Source: an uncultured Aquimarina sp.
GTDB lineage: Bacteria; Bacteroidota; Bacteroidia; Flavobacteriales; Flavobacteriaceae
Reading direction: 5' to 3'
DNA length: 64,000 nucleotides
NCBI GenBank assembly: GCA_947498935.1
Contig: CANMMM010000016.1
Coordinates: forward strand, 61,611-125,610
The notes beneath the pieces were generated by a model. That model was not told where the DNA came from. It did no database searches and saw only the letters and a program-made list of their open reading frames with translations. Each line of letters starts with the position of its first letter. The first letter of the stretch is position 1. Below, in pieces: positions 18,562-27,439 of the stretch. Position numbers and translations under genes: made by a program.

Positions 18562-19200
18562 TTATACATAAAGCTCCTTCAATTCTTTGGTAAGCCGTTG
18601 AATACGTTTTATAAGTGTAGCGGGCAATCGTACTGTTTTACCCTCATCAGTGTCGTTAGCTAATTGTATCAGAGAAATACCAATCTTTTGTAACCGTCCC
18701 ATGGCGCTCTTTTTATCTGGAGACCAGATATAAGCAGTTTTAGATCCTTGGTCAGAAATCGAAAAGTAATAATTAATACCATCACGCTTAGTACCATTAG
18801 TACTTATTTTCTTCTTGTTTTTAATTGCTAGTGCAAATAACTCGATATATAGTAACGCATCGGATGTAGATAAGGTTACTTTTTTCTGATTTTTTTTTGT
18901 AGCCATAGTATTTGCTTTTCCAAACAGTGAGTTCACAAAACGACTAGAATGGTATACAATATAATATTGATCCTGTTCTTTTTCAATAGCGATCAATTTT
19001 TCTGGCATGTAGCTAGAAACATGATTGGAATAATAAAAGCGTACAATAGCATCTTGAGATAGTTGATGCGTAATTTCTGTAGACATAAACATATTCCTAG
19101 CATCAAATGTATCTTCGACAGGCTCTAAATATATCTGCTGTGCTATCATTGTAGCCTGTAAGTTTAGTACTAAAAGTATAGAAAGTGTAGCCTTTATCAT
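18562..19200 (-). CDS. Exported hypothetical protein
   Basis: A 212-residue protein with an N-terminal signal peptide (MIKATLSILLVLNLQATMIAQ), probably cleaved after AQ. The rest is soluble with no recognised domain; it ends in a Lys-rich helical segment (LIKRIQRLTKELKELYV). Its ATG overlaps the TGA of the sulfurtransferase by four bases, so the two are translated from one transcript. I can offer no function. Confidence 0.7.
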   Translation of the reverse strand: MIKATLSILLVLNLQATMIAQQIYLEPVEDTFDARNMFMSTEITHQLSQDAIVRFYYSNHVSSYMPEKLIAIEKEQDQYYIVYHSSRFVNSLFGKANTMATKKNQKKVTLSTSDALLYIELFALAIKNKKKISTNGTKRDGINYYFSISDQGSKTAYIWSPDKKSAMGRLQKIGISLIQLANDTDEGKTVRLPATLIKRIQRLTKELKELYV

Positions 19201-20018
19201 TTTTTTAAATTATTTCGCTCCGCCCATTCTGTCCAAGAGCCATCATAGACCTTTAAGTGACGTTTATATCCGATTGTACAAGCCAGCATTATGATACAAG
19301 CAGTCATTCCCGAGCCACAGCTAAATACCAATGTTTCTTCGGGGGTACATTTTTCATCAAAAAGGGCATATAGCTCCTGTTCTGATTTATAGCTACCATT
19401 GTGTAGCACATCTTGGTAGGGGATGTTAATAGAATTTTTGATGTGACCACTTTTTAAATGTTTTCTAGGTTCTTCTCCAGTTCCATTAAACCTACTTGCT
19501 GATCTCGCATCTACAATCGTGAATGTTTTTTCCTCAGTATTTTTTAAAACATGCTCGAACTTGATGACTAATGAATGGTCTAAATTAGCTTGGAAAGTAC
19601 CTGTTTCAAAAAGCGTAAGATGTGTTTTTTCGGTTCTGAAACCTTTTGCAATCCATTCAGGAAGTCCACCATTTAAAACAGCTATTTTTTTATGTCCCAT
19701 CACATTAAATAGCCACCAAACTCTAGGGCTAGAATAGACTCCATTAGTGTCAAAAACGACAATTTCAGCGTCTTTATGAATCCCCAGTTTTCTACATTCC
19801 ATCTCGAACATAGTAGGCGTGGGAATTGTATTAGGAAACGCACTTGTTTGGTCGAGAAATGTATTCTTTAAGTCAAAAAAACGGGCATTAGGAATCGTCT
19901 TGTCGAATTTTTCGAACTCTTTTCCAGTAGCATTATTTGTTAGACTAGCATCTAGTATAATTAAGTTGGGATTATCTAGGTGTTCATGCAGCCATTCTGC
20001 GGATACGATTTTTTTCAA
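19197..20018 (-). CDS. sseA: Thiosulfate/3-mercaptopyruvate sulfurtransferase (tandem rhodanese)
   Basis: Transfers sulfur from 3-mercaptopyruvate or thiosulfate to an acceptor such as cyanide or thioredoxin. It has two rhodanese domains: an inactive N-terminal one (VSAEWLHEHLDNPNLIILDAS) and a catalytic one with the loop CGSGMTAC, a CGSGxTA form typical of mercaptopyruvate sulfurtransferases. The ORF track starts at TTG 20072, but that TTG sits inside TATAATTTG, which resembles a promoter element. I prefer TTG 20018 (MKKIVSAEWL), which matches where the family begins; the start remains uncertain. It is coupled to the exported hypothetical gene. Confidence 0.85.
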   Translation of the reverse strand: MKKIVSAEWLHEHLDNPNLIILDASLTNNATGKEFEKFDKTIPNARFFDLKNTFLDQTSAFPNTIPTPTMFEMECRKLGIHKDAEIVVFDTNGVYSSPRVWWLFNVMGHKKIAVLNGGLPEWIAKGFRTEKTHLTLFETGTFQANLDHSLVIKFEHVLKNTEEKTFTIVDARSASRFNGTGEEPRKHLKSGHIKNSINIPYQDVLHNGSYKSEQELYALFDEKCTPEETLVFSCGSGMTACIIMLACTIGYKRHLKVYDGSWTEWAERNNLKK

Positions 20019-20191
20019 TTGTATGTCTAATTTAGTGTGATATTTAGAAGTGATTTTAACTTTTTGTAGCAAATTATAAAAAATTGAAACTGCTTCTTAA
20101 TTAAATGAAGATACTACTTAATTTTAGAAGTTATTATTTTTTGAAGATGAAAAGTGTTATCCTATTTTTTCAATTTTTTGCGGTATTACTT

Positions 20192-20280
20192 GCGTTAGGG
20201 ATAGGAGCGGCATCCTTTTTTGGTTTTTTGTAAAACCAAAAAAGATACAGCGGATAGCCCGACCCTTGTGGTAACGCCCA
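20192..20280 (+). repeat. Dispersed ~88-bp element, copy 3 (variant b)
   Basis: Has the same ends as copy 1 but a variant b core: CGGCATCCTTTTTTGG leads into a long A/T-rich hairpin, CTTTTTTGGTTTT with AAAACCAAAAAAG. The 3' part reads TTGTGGTAACGCCC. Confidence 0.85.
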
Positions 20281-20292
20281 AATTATTCATAT

Positions 20293-20454
20293 TGAACTTA
20301 TCTTGCCTTTTTCTTTTCCCTAAAAAATGGCTGAAATTCACCTGTGTTTCGTTACTTTATTTATCCGTAGCGCTGCTATGAATTTCAAAAAGTGCCTTAT
20401 CCAGTCAAATTTCCTCTCATTTTCGGTCAAAAACAAAAAACCAAGATGAGTTCA
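20293..20454. mobile_element. MITE-like element, copy A (~162 bp)
   Basis: Bounded by TGAACTTATCTTG and CAAGATGAGTTCA, a near-perfect terminal inverted repeat. The interior shares long stretches with the copies at 36.9, 57.9 and 60.7 kb (for example GAATTTCAAAAAGTGCC and CAAATTTCCTCTCATTTTCGG). No ORF. It abuts the T-tail of the porX terminator. Confidence 0.8.
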
Positions 20455-20507
20455 TAAAAAATGCACCTCTATTAGTTTTATTTTTTGAATACTAACAGAG
20501 ATGCATT
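20454..20507 (-). terminator. Rho-independent terminator of porX
   Basis: On the minus strand, AATGCATCTCTGTTAGT pairs over 17 bp with ACTAATAGAGGTGCATT, including two G-U pairs that would be A-C mismatches on the plus strand. It is followed by a T-run. This makes it specific to the porX direction. Confidence 0.8.
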
Positions 20508-20536
20508 GCTATTTTTTTGGAGTTATATTGTACTTA

Positions 20537-22087
20537 TTATTTAGGATTAAGTACTACAAAGGGGATAATCATCTCTTCTAAGGAGACGCCTCCGTGCTGA
20601 TAGGTGTTTCTGTAATAACTCACATAATGATTGTAATTATTAGGGTAGGCAAAGAAATAATCGCCTTTGGCAAAGATAAAGGAACTACTCATATTGATAG
20701 CGGGTAGGTGGATCTCTCGCGGATTGGTGGCGGCTAGTACTTCTCTGTCTTCATAGGTGAGGCTTTTTCCTGTTTTGTAACGCAGGTTGAGACTCGTATT
20801 TTTATCTCCTATTACCTTGGATGGATTTTTTACGTTAATAGTACCGTGATCTGTAGTGATAAGTAGTTTAAAGCCCATCTGTTGTGCTTGCTGGATCATC
20901 TCTAATAATGGTGAGTTCTTAAACCAGCTCTGAGTTAAGGAACGGTAGGACTTGTCGTTAGAAGCAAGTTCTTTGATCACTTCCATTTCTGTTTTGCTAT
21001 GGGATAGCATGTCTACAAAATTATAGACTACTACCGTTAGGTCATTGTCCTTAAGTCCTTTGAAATTATCGGCTAATGTCCTTCCAGATTTTTCGTTGGT
21101 AATCTTGTAATATTCGTGTTTAATGTTGAGCCCTAATCGTTTTAGTTGAGCGGTTAGGAATTCATTTTCATTCATGTTTTTTCCTCCTTCATCGGTGTCA
21201 TCTAACCAAAGATCGGGATGCTTTTTCTTCATTTCGGCAGGCATAAGCCCTGAGAAAATGGCATTACGTGCATACTGTGTAGCGGTGGGTAGGATGCTAT
21301 AGTAGGAGTGTTCTTCTTCTTTTTTGTAATAATTATTTACAATGGGTTCAAAGGCTTTCCATTGATCATATCGCAGGTTATCGATCACTACGAATAGGGT
21401 AGGTTGTTGCTTGCTAAGCTCTGGAACTACTTTTTCTTTAAACAGTTGATGCGACATGACAGGGGCATCTGCGTTTTTAGAAAACCAATCGGTGTAGTTT
21501 TTATCAATAAATTTACAGAACTGGGAATTGGCTTCTATTTTCTGAGATTCTAAAATCTCGAACATGCCTGTATCTTCTATATTCTCTAATTGCATCTCCC
21601 AGTAGAGTAGCTTCTGATAAAGGTCTGCCCACTCTTTATAAGAGTTTACCATGGCCATATCCATGGCTATTTTTCGGAATTCTTGTTGGTAATTAGAGGT
21701 CGTTTTCTCGGATACCAATCTAGAATTATCTAGGTTTTTTTTGAGACTGAGTAATATTTGATTCGGATTCACGGGTTTAATCAGGTAGTCTGCTATTTTA
21801 CTACCGATGGCTTCTTCCATGATATATTCCTCTTCACTTTTAGTAATCATTACTACTGGGAGGCTGTCATTTTTTTCTTTGATTTCAGACAGGGTTTCGA
21901 TACCGGATAGCCCTGGCATGTTTTCGTCTAAGAAAACAATATCAAAATTATGATCTTCGAGAATATCGATTGCTTCGGTACCACTCTGGCACTTGGTCAC
22001 TGAATAATTCTTTTTTTCTAGAAAAAGAATGTGAGGTTTTAGCAAATCGATTTCGTCATCTACCCATAGTATATTTATCGTACTCAT
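20537..22087 (-). CDS. porX: PorX: response regulator with PglZ/alkaline-phosphatase-like domain
   Basis: Regulator of the type IX secretion system in Bacteroidota, partnered in Porphyromonas with histidine kinase PorY. The 516-residue protein has an intact receiver domain (acidic pair Asp10-Asp11, phospho-acceptor Asp54 in FLDENMPG, Lys104 in LIKPVNP), a helical linker (~125-205), and a C-terminal PglZ domain with metal sites in VVIDNLRYDQW, TTDHGT and QHGGVS. The same domain order is known for PorX, where the C-terminal domain is a zinc phosphodiesterase-like fold. It is monocistronic with its own terminator. The window also holds a T9SS type-B cargo cassette at 47.8-53.6 kb, a plausible but unproven target. 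Confidence 0.93.
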   Translation of the reverse strand: MSTINILWVDDEIDLLKPHILFLEKKNYSVTKCQSGTEAIDILEDHNFDIVFLDENMPGLSGIETLSEIKEKNDSLPVVMITKSEEEYIMEEAIGSKIADYLIKPVNPNQILLSLKKNLDNSRLVSEKTTSNYQQEFRKIAMDMAMVNSYKEWADLYQKLLYWEMQLENIEDTGMFEILESQKIEANSQFCKFIDKNYTDWFSKNADAPVMSHQLFKEKVVPELSKQQPTLFVVIDNLRYDQWKAFEPIVNNYYKKEEEHSYYSILPTATQYARNAIFSGLMPAEMKKKHPDLWLDDTDEGGKNMNENEFLTAQLKRLGLNIKHEYYKITNEKSGRTLADNFKGLKDNDLTVVVYNFVDMLSHSKTEMEVIKELASNDKSYRSLTQSWFKNSPLLEMIQQAQQMGFKLLITTDHGTINVKNPSKVIGDKNTSLNLRYKTGKSLTYEDREVLAATNPREIHLPAINMSSSFIFAKGDYFFAYPNNYNHYVSYYRNTYQHGGVSLEEMIIPFVVLNPK

Positions 22088-22232
22088 TTATATCGTTTGG
22101 TGTTAGTTTGGTTCAAAAAAATTTGGAGCGCTTTTTTCTTTTGGATCGTGTAGCATACACTAAAAGTGAATCAAAATACGACCTTAGAAATGATAAATCA
22201 AAATTCTTAATTTATTATTCTGAATACATACC

Positions 22233-22240
22233 TATATTTG
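22233..22240 (+). promoter_or_regulatory. Candidate -7 element (TATATTTG) for HD hydrolase gene
   Basis: TATATTTG matches TAnnTTTG and lies 22 bases upstream of the TTG start, predicting a 5' leader of only about 17 bases. Confidence 0.55.
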
Positions 22241-22262
22241 TGCTGCTAAAAGTAGAGTAAAC

Positions 22263-23492
22263 TTGAAAAAAAGAAATAAGCTTAAAATACTAAACGATCC
22301 AATTTACGGATTTATTACGATACCTAATGAACTAATTTTTGATTTATTAGAACACCGATATTTTCAGCGATTGCGTAGAATATCTCAGATGGGGTTATCG
22401 TATCTAGTATATCCTGGGGCACACCATACGCGATTTCATCATGCGCTGGGATGCATGCATCTGATGCAAAATGTAGTGCGAGTCCTTCGTTTTAAGGGGG
22501 TTACTATTTCTGAAGAGGAAGAAGATGCATTGTATGTAGCTATCTTGTTACACGATATAGGACACGGTCCTTTTTCGCATGCAATGGAACATAGTATCGT
22601 GAATGAGGTAACCCATGAATCGATATCACTACTTTTTATGGAACGTATCAATGAGGATTTTAACGGGAGTTTAACGTTGGCGATCCAAATTTTTAAAGGC
22701 GAGTACCATCGTGAGTTTTTACATCAGTTGATTTCGAGTCAGTTGGATATGGATCGCTTAGACTATTTAAAGAGAGATAGCTTCTATACGGGGGTTGCAG
22801 AAGGAAATATCAATAGCGAGCGACTGATTACCATGCTATCCGTTGTAGATGATAAGCTAGTGGTAGAAGAGAAAGGAATCTACTCTGTAGAAAAATTCTT
22901 GTTAGCTAGACGATTGATGTACTGGCAGGTATACTTACATAAGACGAGTTTAGTAGCAGAAAATTTATTGATTCGTGTACTGAAAAGAGCAAAGGAATTA
23001 GTGGAGCAAGGCACTGTATTACACTGTAGTAAACCACTGGCTTTCTTTTTAGAAAATAAGATTACGGCTGCCAATTTTAGCACTGAGGTATTAGAAACTT
23101 TTTCGAAATTGGATGATTATGACATTATTTCAGCGATGAAGGAGTGGGCTACTGCCGATGATTATGTATTACGTAATTTATGCAAGATGATCATTGACAG
23201 AGATCTCTTGCGAATTAAAATAAAGAAAAAGCCTTTTAGCGAGGCTAAAATAAATAAACAGATCAGGAAACTAAGAGAGATAGATTCGATTTCTGAGGCA
23301 GAAGCTGCCTATTTTGTGTTCTCTGGTGAGATTGTAAATCAAGCCTATGACCAAAATAAGCAAAATATTCACATCGTATATAAATCCAAGAAGATTGTTG
23401 ATATTGTGAGTGCTACAGATCAGTTTAATCTCAAGGCACTGTCTAAACCAGTGACTAAATATTTTATATGTTATCCAAAGTCTGAAGATTAA
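22263..23492 (+). CDS. HD-domain phosphohydrolase
   Basis: A 409-residue cytosolic HD-superfamily protein related to dNTP triphosphohydrolases and SAMHD1. The metal-binding residues are visible in HHTRFHHALGCMHL, LLHDIGHGPFSHAMEH and SSQLDMDRLDYLKRDS. The N-terminal DPIYGFITIPNELIFDLLEHRYFQRLRRI is the typical start of this family, supporting the TTG start codon (TTGAAAAAAAG). It is likely to act on nucleotides, but the substrate is not determined. It is the first gene of a plus-strand run that leads into the lipid A genes, with 25 bases to lpxD. Confidence 0.88.
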   Translation: MKKRNKLKILNDPIYGFITIPNELIFDLLEHRYFQRLRRISQMGLSYLVYPGAHHTRFHHALGCMHLMQNVVRVLRFKGVTISEEEEDALYVAILLHDIGHGPFSHAMEHSIVNEVTHESISLLFMERINEDFNGSLTLAIQIFKGEYHREFLHQLISSQLDMDRLDYLKRDSFYTGVAEGNINSERLITMLSVVDDKLVVEEKGIYSVEKFLLARRLMYWQVYLHKTSLVAENLLIRVLKRAKELVEQGTVLHCSKPLAFFLENKITAANFSTEVLETFSKLDDYDIISAMKEWATADDYVLRNLCKMIIDRDLLRIKIKKKPFSEAKINKQIRKLREIDSISEAEAAYFVFSGEIVNQAYDQNKQNIHIVYKSKKIVDIVSATDQFNLKALSKPVTKYFICYPKSED

Positions 23493-23503
23493 GACATTTT
23501 TTA

Positions 23504-23511
23504 TATTTTTG
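23504..23511 (+). promoter_or_regulatory. Candidate -7 element (TATTTTTG) directly before lpxD
   Basis: TATTTTTG fits TAnnTTTG and ends six bases before the lpxD ATG. Transcription starting 5-7 bases after it would begin at the start codon itself, giving a leaderless mRNA. Alternatively it is a chance match and lpxD is read from the HD-gene promoter. Confidence 0.45.
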
Positions 23512-23517
23512 TAGTTA

Positions 23518-24546
23518 ATGATTTTTACAGCCACACAGATTGCAGGTATTCTAAACGGGGAGATCGAAGGAGATGAAACCGTAGAGGTATCCAAGCTAGC
23601 AAAGATAGAAGAAGGGACATCAGGTTCTCTTACATTTCTTTCTAACCCTAAATATACACCTTACATTTATTCTACGAATGCTTCTATTACTATTGTAGAC
23701 AAGACATTTGAAGCCGAAACACCAATCAAAACTACGTTGATACGGGTCGAGGACGCCTACAAAGCATTTTCGCAATTATTGGAATATTACAATATGGTGA
23801 AAATGAATAAAAAAGGGATCGAACAGCCGAATTACGTAGCAGAAACTGCTACGTATGGAGACGATATTTACCTAGGTGCATTCTCCTACTTAGGTGAGAA
23901 TGTAGTACTGGGTACTAATGTAAAGATATATCCTAATGTATATATCGGAGATAACGTAACCCTAGGTGATAATGTAGTCGTATTTGCAGGAGCAAAAATT
24001 TATTCCGAAACGGTTATTGGCGATGATTGTGTGATACATAGCGGTGCTATTGTAGGTGCAGATGGTTTTGGTTTTACTCCTAATGAAAAAGGAGAGTATA
24101 GCAAGGTACCACAAACAGGAAATGTGATCATCGAGTCGAATGTAGATGTAGGTGCTGGTACAACGATTGATAGAGCTACTTTAGGATCTACGATTATCCG
24201 TAAGGGAGTAAAGTTAGACAATCAAATCCAAATTGCCCATAATGTAGAAATTGGCGAGCATACTGCGATTGCTGCCCAGACAGGTGTGGCAGGCTCTACC
24301 AAAATAGGAAAACACTGCCTGATTGGTGGGCAAGTAGGTATTGCAGGACATCTGACCATAGGCAATAAGGTGCGAATCCAAGCACAATCGGGAATAGGAA
24401 GAAATATTAAGGATGGAGAAGCCATACAGGGGTCTCCAGCACTTGGGTATTCGGATTATAATAAATCGTATGTCCATTTTAAGAATTTACCCAAAATTGT
24501 AGATAGAGTATACAAACTTGAGAAAAAGATAAACCACAATGAGTAA
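23518..24546 (+). CDS. lpxD: UDP-3-O-(3-hydroxyacyl)glucosamine N-acyltransferase LpxD
   Basis: Adds the second 3-hydroxyacyl chain, at the amino group, in lipid A synthesis using acyl-ACP. The 342-residue protein has an N-terminal uridine-binding domain ([16 protein letters not shown]), a long left-handed beta helix of hexapeptide repeats with the catalytic His in [12 protein letters not shown], and a C-terminal helix. The last bases overlap lpxC by eight, indicating coupling. It is the canonical LpxD; a shorter paralogue lies 3 kb downstream. Confidence 0.95.
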   Translation: MIFTATQIAGILNGEIEGDETVEVSKLAKIEEGTSGSLTFLSNPKYTPYIYSTNASITIVDKTFEAETPIKTTLIRVEDAYKAFSQLLEYYNMVKMNKKGIEQPNYVAETATYGDDIYLGAFSYLGENVVLGTNVKIYPNVYIGDNVTLGDNVVVFAGAKIYSETVIGDDCVIHSGAIVGADGFGFTPNEKGEYSKVPQTGNVIIESNVDVGAGTTIDRATLGSTIIRKGVKLDNQIQIAHNVEIGEHTAIAAQTGVAGSTKIGKHCLIGGQVGIAGHLTIGNKVRIQAQSGIGRNIKDGEAIQGSPALGYSDYNKSYVHFKNLPKIVDRVYKLEKKINHNE

Positions 24547-25942
24547 TGCTACTGTAAGCAAACAAAGAACTATCCAACAAGCCATCGAACTAAAAGGGGT
24601 AGGGCTGCACACAGGAAAAGAAGTTACACTAACATTTAAGCCAGCACCAGAAAATCACGGATATGCTTTCTCTCGTGTAGACTTAGAAGGGCATCCAGTT
24701 ATAGAGGCGAGTGCTAATTATGTAACCAATACACAACGCGGTACCAACTTAGAAAAAAATGGAGTTAGTATACAAACGTCAGAACACGTATTAGCCGCTT
24801 GTGTAGGACTAGAAATAGATAACCTATTAATAGAGCTAGATGCTTCAGAACCTCCTATCATGGATGGGTCTAGTAAGTTTTTTATAGAAGCATTAGAAAA
24901 AGCAGGGATCGTAGCGCAAGAAGCAGAGAGAGAAGAATACATCGTTAAGGATGTGATTTCTTACATAGATGAAGAGTCTGGTAGCGAAATTCTGATCATG
25001 CCTTCTGATGAATATCAGGTCACTACAATGGTGGATTTTGGTACGAAAGTACTAGGTACCCAGAACGCCTCTTTAAAAAAATTAGCTGATTTTAAAGCAG
25101 AGATAGCAAATGCCAGAACATTTAGTTTTTTACACGAGTTAGAAATGTTATTAGAACATGGACTCATTAAAGGAGGAGACTTAAATAATGCCATCGTATA
25201 TGTAGATAAAGAGATTAGCGAGGCTACTATGGAGAAATTGCGCGAAGCATTTAATAAAGAATCTATCGCCGTAAAACCCAATGGTATTTTAGATAATCTA
25301 ACACTACATTACCCAAACGAGGCTGCTAGACATAAATTATTAGATGTCATAGGAGATTTAGCATTGATTGGTACTCGAATTAGAGGAAAAGTCATTGCTA
25401 ATAAACCAGGGCATTATATCAATACGCAGTTTGCTAAGAAATTAGCAAAAATCATTAAGATCGATAAAAGAAATAAAGTTCCAACCTTCGATCTTACCAA
25501 AGAACCATTGATGGATATCAATAAAATAATGAATATGCTACCGCATAGACCACCATTTTTATTGATCGATCGTATCATAGAGATGTCTGATAAGCATGTG
25601 GTAGGTATGAAGAATGTGACGATGAATGAACCTTTTTTTGTAGGTCATTTTCCAGGAGCACCAGTAATGCCAGGGGTACTACAAGTAGAAGCGATGGCAC
25701 AGACAGGAGGGATTTTAGCACTAAGTACGGTGCCAGATCCAGAAAACTACCTTACTTATTTTATGAAAATAGATAAGGTAAAGTTTAAGCAACAAGTATT
25801 ACCAGGGGATACCCTGATATTTAAGTTAGAATTATTAACACCTATACGTAGAGGTATCTGTCATATGCAAGCATATGCATATGCAAATGGTAAGTTAGTT
25901 ACCGAGGCAGAACTGATGGCTCAGATCGTAAAATCAAAATAA
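24539..25942 (+). CDS. lpxC/fabZ: Bifunctional LpxC deacetylase / FabZ dehydratase
   Basis: A 467-residue fusion typical of Bacteroidota. Residues ~1-310 are the zinc-dependent LpxC, which commits UDP-acyl-GlcNAc to lipid A ([29 protein letters not shown], and a C-terminal zinc site in [14 protein letters not shown]). Residues ~325-467 are a hotdog-fold FabZ, the 3-hydroxyacyl-ACP dehydratase of fatty acid synthesis ([33 protein letters not shown]). Fusing the two ties use of hydroxyacyl-ACP for lipid A to its use for phospholipid. It overlaps lpxD and precedes lpxA. Confidence 0.96.
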   Translation: MSNATVSKQRTIQQAIELKGVGLHTGKEVTLTFKPAPENHGYAFSRVDLEGHPVIEASANYVTNTQRGTNLEKNGVSIQTSEHVLAACVGLEIDNLLIELDASEPPIMDGSSKFFIEALEKAGIVAQEAEREEYIVKDVISYIDEESGSEILIMPSDEYQVTTMVDFGTKVLGTQNASLKKLADFKAEIANARTFSFLHELEMLLEHGLIKGGDLNNAIVYVDKEISEATMEKLREAFNKESIAVKPNGILDNLTLHYPNEAARHKLLDVIGDLALIGTRIRGKVIANKPGHYINTQFAKKLAKIIKIDKRNKVPTFDLTKEPLMDINKIMNMLPHRPPFLLIDRIIEMSDKHVVGMKNVTMNEPFFVGHFPGAPVMPGVLQVEAMAQTGGILALSTVPDPENYLTYFMKIDKVKFKQQVLPGDTLIFKLELLTPIRRGICHMQAYAYANGKLVTEAELMAQIVKSK

Positions 25943-25995
25943 AAAAAATTGATGCCCTATTGGCATGATCGAATTTTTATAATACAAAAAGACGC

Positions 25996-26778
25996 ATGAA
26001 TCAACCGTTAGCATATGTGCATCCAGGTGCAAAAATCGCAAAGAACGTAGTGATTGAACCTTTTACTACGATACATAATAATGTAATAATAGGAGAGGGT
26101 ACTTGGATAGGATCAAACGTGACCATTATGGAAGGCGCACGTATCGGTAAGAATTGCAGCATTTTTCCAGGTGCTGTCATCTCTGCGGTACCACAAGACA
26201 AAAAATTCAATGACGAGGATACTACTACAGAGATCGGAGACAATACTACGATTAGAGAATGTGTAACCATCAATAGAGGAACTACAGATAGAATGAAAAC
26301 TAAGATTGGTTCTAACTGTTGGATCATGGCGTATTGTCATATAGCACATGATTGTATTGTAGGAGATCATTGTATTTTCTCTAACAATAGTACATTAGCA
26401 GGGCATATCAATGTAGGTGATTATGTAGTATTAGCAGGAATGGCAGCAGTACAGCAATTTTGTAGTATTGGAAATCATGCCTTCGTTACAGGAGGATCAT
26501 TGGTACGAAAAGATGTCCCTCCGTATGTAAAAGCAGCTAGAGAACCATTATCATATGTAGGTATTAATTCTATAGGGCTGCGTAGAAGAGGATTTACGAC
26601 AGAAAAAATCCGTGAGGTTCAATCTATCTATAGAATATTGTATCAAAGCAAGTATAATAATACACAAGCAGTAGCATTTATAGAAGCAGAAATGGAAGCT
26701 ACTCCAGAACGGGACGAAGTACTCGAGTTTATCAAGAATTCTCAGCGAGGAATCATGAAAGGATACTTTTCGAACTAA
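25996..26778 (+). CDS. lpxA: UDP-N-acetylglucosamine acyltransferase LpxA
   Basis: Catalyses the first acylation of lipid A synthesis, on UDP-GlcNAc. The 260-residue protein is a hexapeptide-repeat beta helix (YVHPGAKIAKNVVIEPFTTI...) followed by the family's C-terminal helical domain (GLRRRGFTTEKIREVQSIYRILY). The catalytic His lies in MAYCHIAHDC. It follows lpxC/fabZ by 53 bases, completing lpxD-lpxC-fabZ-lpxA in one direction. Confidence 0.95.
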   Translation: MNQPLAYVHPGAKIAKNVVIEPFTTIHNNVIIGEGTWIGSNVTIMEGARIGKNCSIFPGAVISAVPQDKKFNDEDTTTEIGDNTTIRECVTINRGTTDRMKTKIGSNCWIMAYCHIAHDCIVGDHCIFSNNSTLAGHINVGDYVVLAGMAAVQQFCSIGNHAFVTGGSLVRKDVPPYVKAAREPLSYVGINSIGLRRRGFTTEKIREVQSIYRILYQSKYNNTQAVAFIEAEMEATPERDEVLEFIKNSQRGIMKGYFSN

Positions 26779-26828
26779 ATTCTCGTCATAGATAAAGATT
26801 AGCAATAAAAAACTAAAAAATATACACA

Positions 26829-27395
26829 ATGGCAAGTACAAGTGATATCAGAAATGGATTATGTATCAAATATAACCATGACATTTATAAAATTGTAGAG
26901 TTTTTGCACGTAAAGCCAGGAAAAGGACCTGCATTCGTGCGTACCAAATTAAAAAGTGTAACTACAGGAAAAGTAATTGATAACACATTTTCTGCAGGAC
27001 ATAAAATAGAAGATGTACGTGTAGAGACTCATAAATTTCAGTATTTGTATGCAGAAGGAGATACCTATCACTTCATGAATACAGATGATTACAATCAGAT
27101 TACCTTAGAAAAATCTACGTTAGATGCACCAGGTTTACTAAAAGAAGGAGAAGTAGTAACTGTGATTATCAATTCAGAAGACCAAATGCCATTATCTGTA
27201 GAGATGCCAGCAAGTGTAATTCTAGAAGTAACCGCTACAGAACCAGGTGTAAAAGGAAATACAGCTACCAATGCTACTAAGCCAGCTACAGTAGAAACAG
27301 GAGCAGAAGTAATGGTACCGCTATTCATCAATGAGGGTGATAAAATAAAGGTAGAAACAGAAAAAGGAACCTATAAAGAACGTATCAAAGAATAA
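26829..27395 (+). CDS. efp: Elongation factor P
   Basis: Relieves ribosome stalling at polyproline stretches by binding between the P and E sites. The 188-residue protein has the usual three beta-barrel domains: an N-terminal KOW-like domain with the tip lysine in KPGKGPAFVR (Lys32, the normal modification site), and C-terminal OB domains ending GDKIKVETEKGTYKERI. No dedicated EpmA/EpmC modification gene is adjacent. It sits between lpxA and the second lpxD-like gene. Confidence 0.96.
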   Translation: MASTSDIRNGLCIKYNHDIYKIVEFLHVKPGKGPAFVRTKLKSVTTGKVIDNTFSAGHKIEDVRVETHKFQYLYAEGDTYHFMNTDDYNQITLEKSTLDAPGLLKEGEVVTVIINSEDQMPLSVEMPASVILEVTATEPGVKGNTATNATKPATVETGAEVMVPLFINEGDKIKVETEKGTYKERIKE

Positions 27396-27439
27396 AAGTA
27401 GGTGCGCTTTTATAGATACCATCCTTACGAATCATTTTT

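Larger units (their letters stand above)
20073..20536. other. Intergenic region packed with two repeat families and a terminator
   Basis: The 460-base gap between porX and the sulfurtransferase gene has no coding sequence. It contains one copy each of the ~88-bp and ~160-bp elements, separated by about a dozen bases, and the porX terminator. Confidence 0.7.

Noticed and set aside
25943-25995. Hairpin TGATGCC/GGCATGA between lpxC/fabZ and lpxA
   Set aside because: Short stem without a T-run inside a run of co-directional lipid A genes; not convincing as a terminator.
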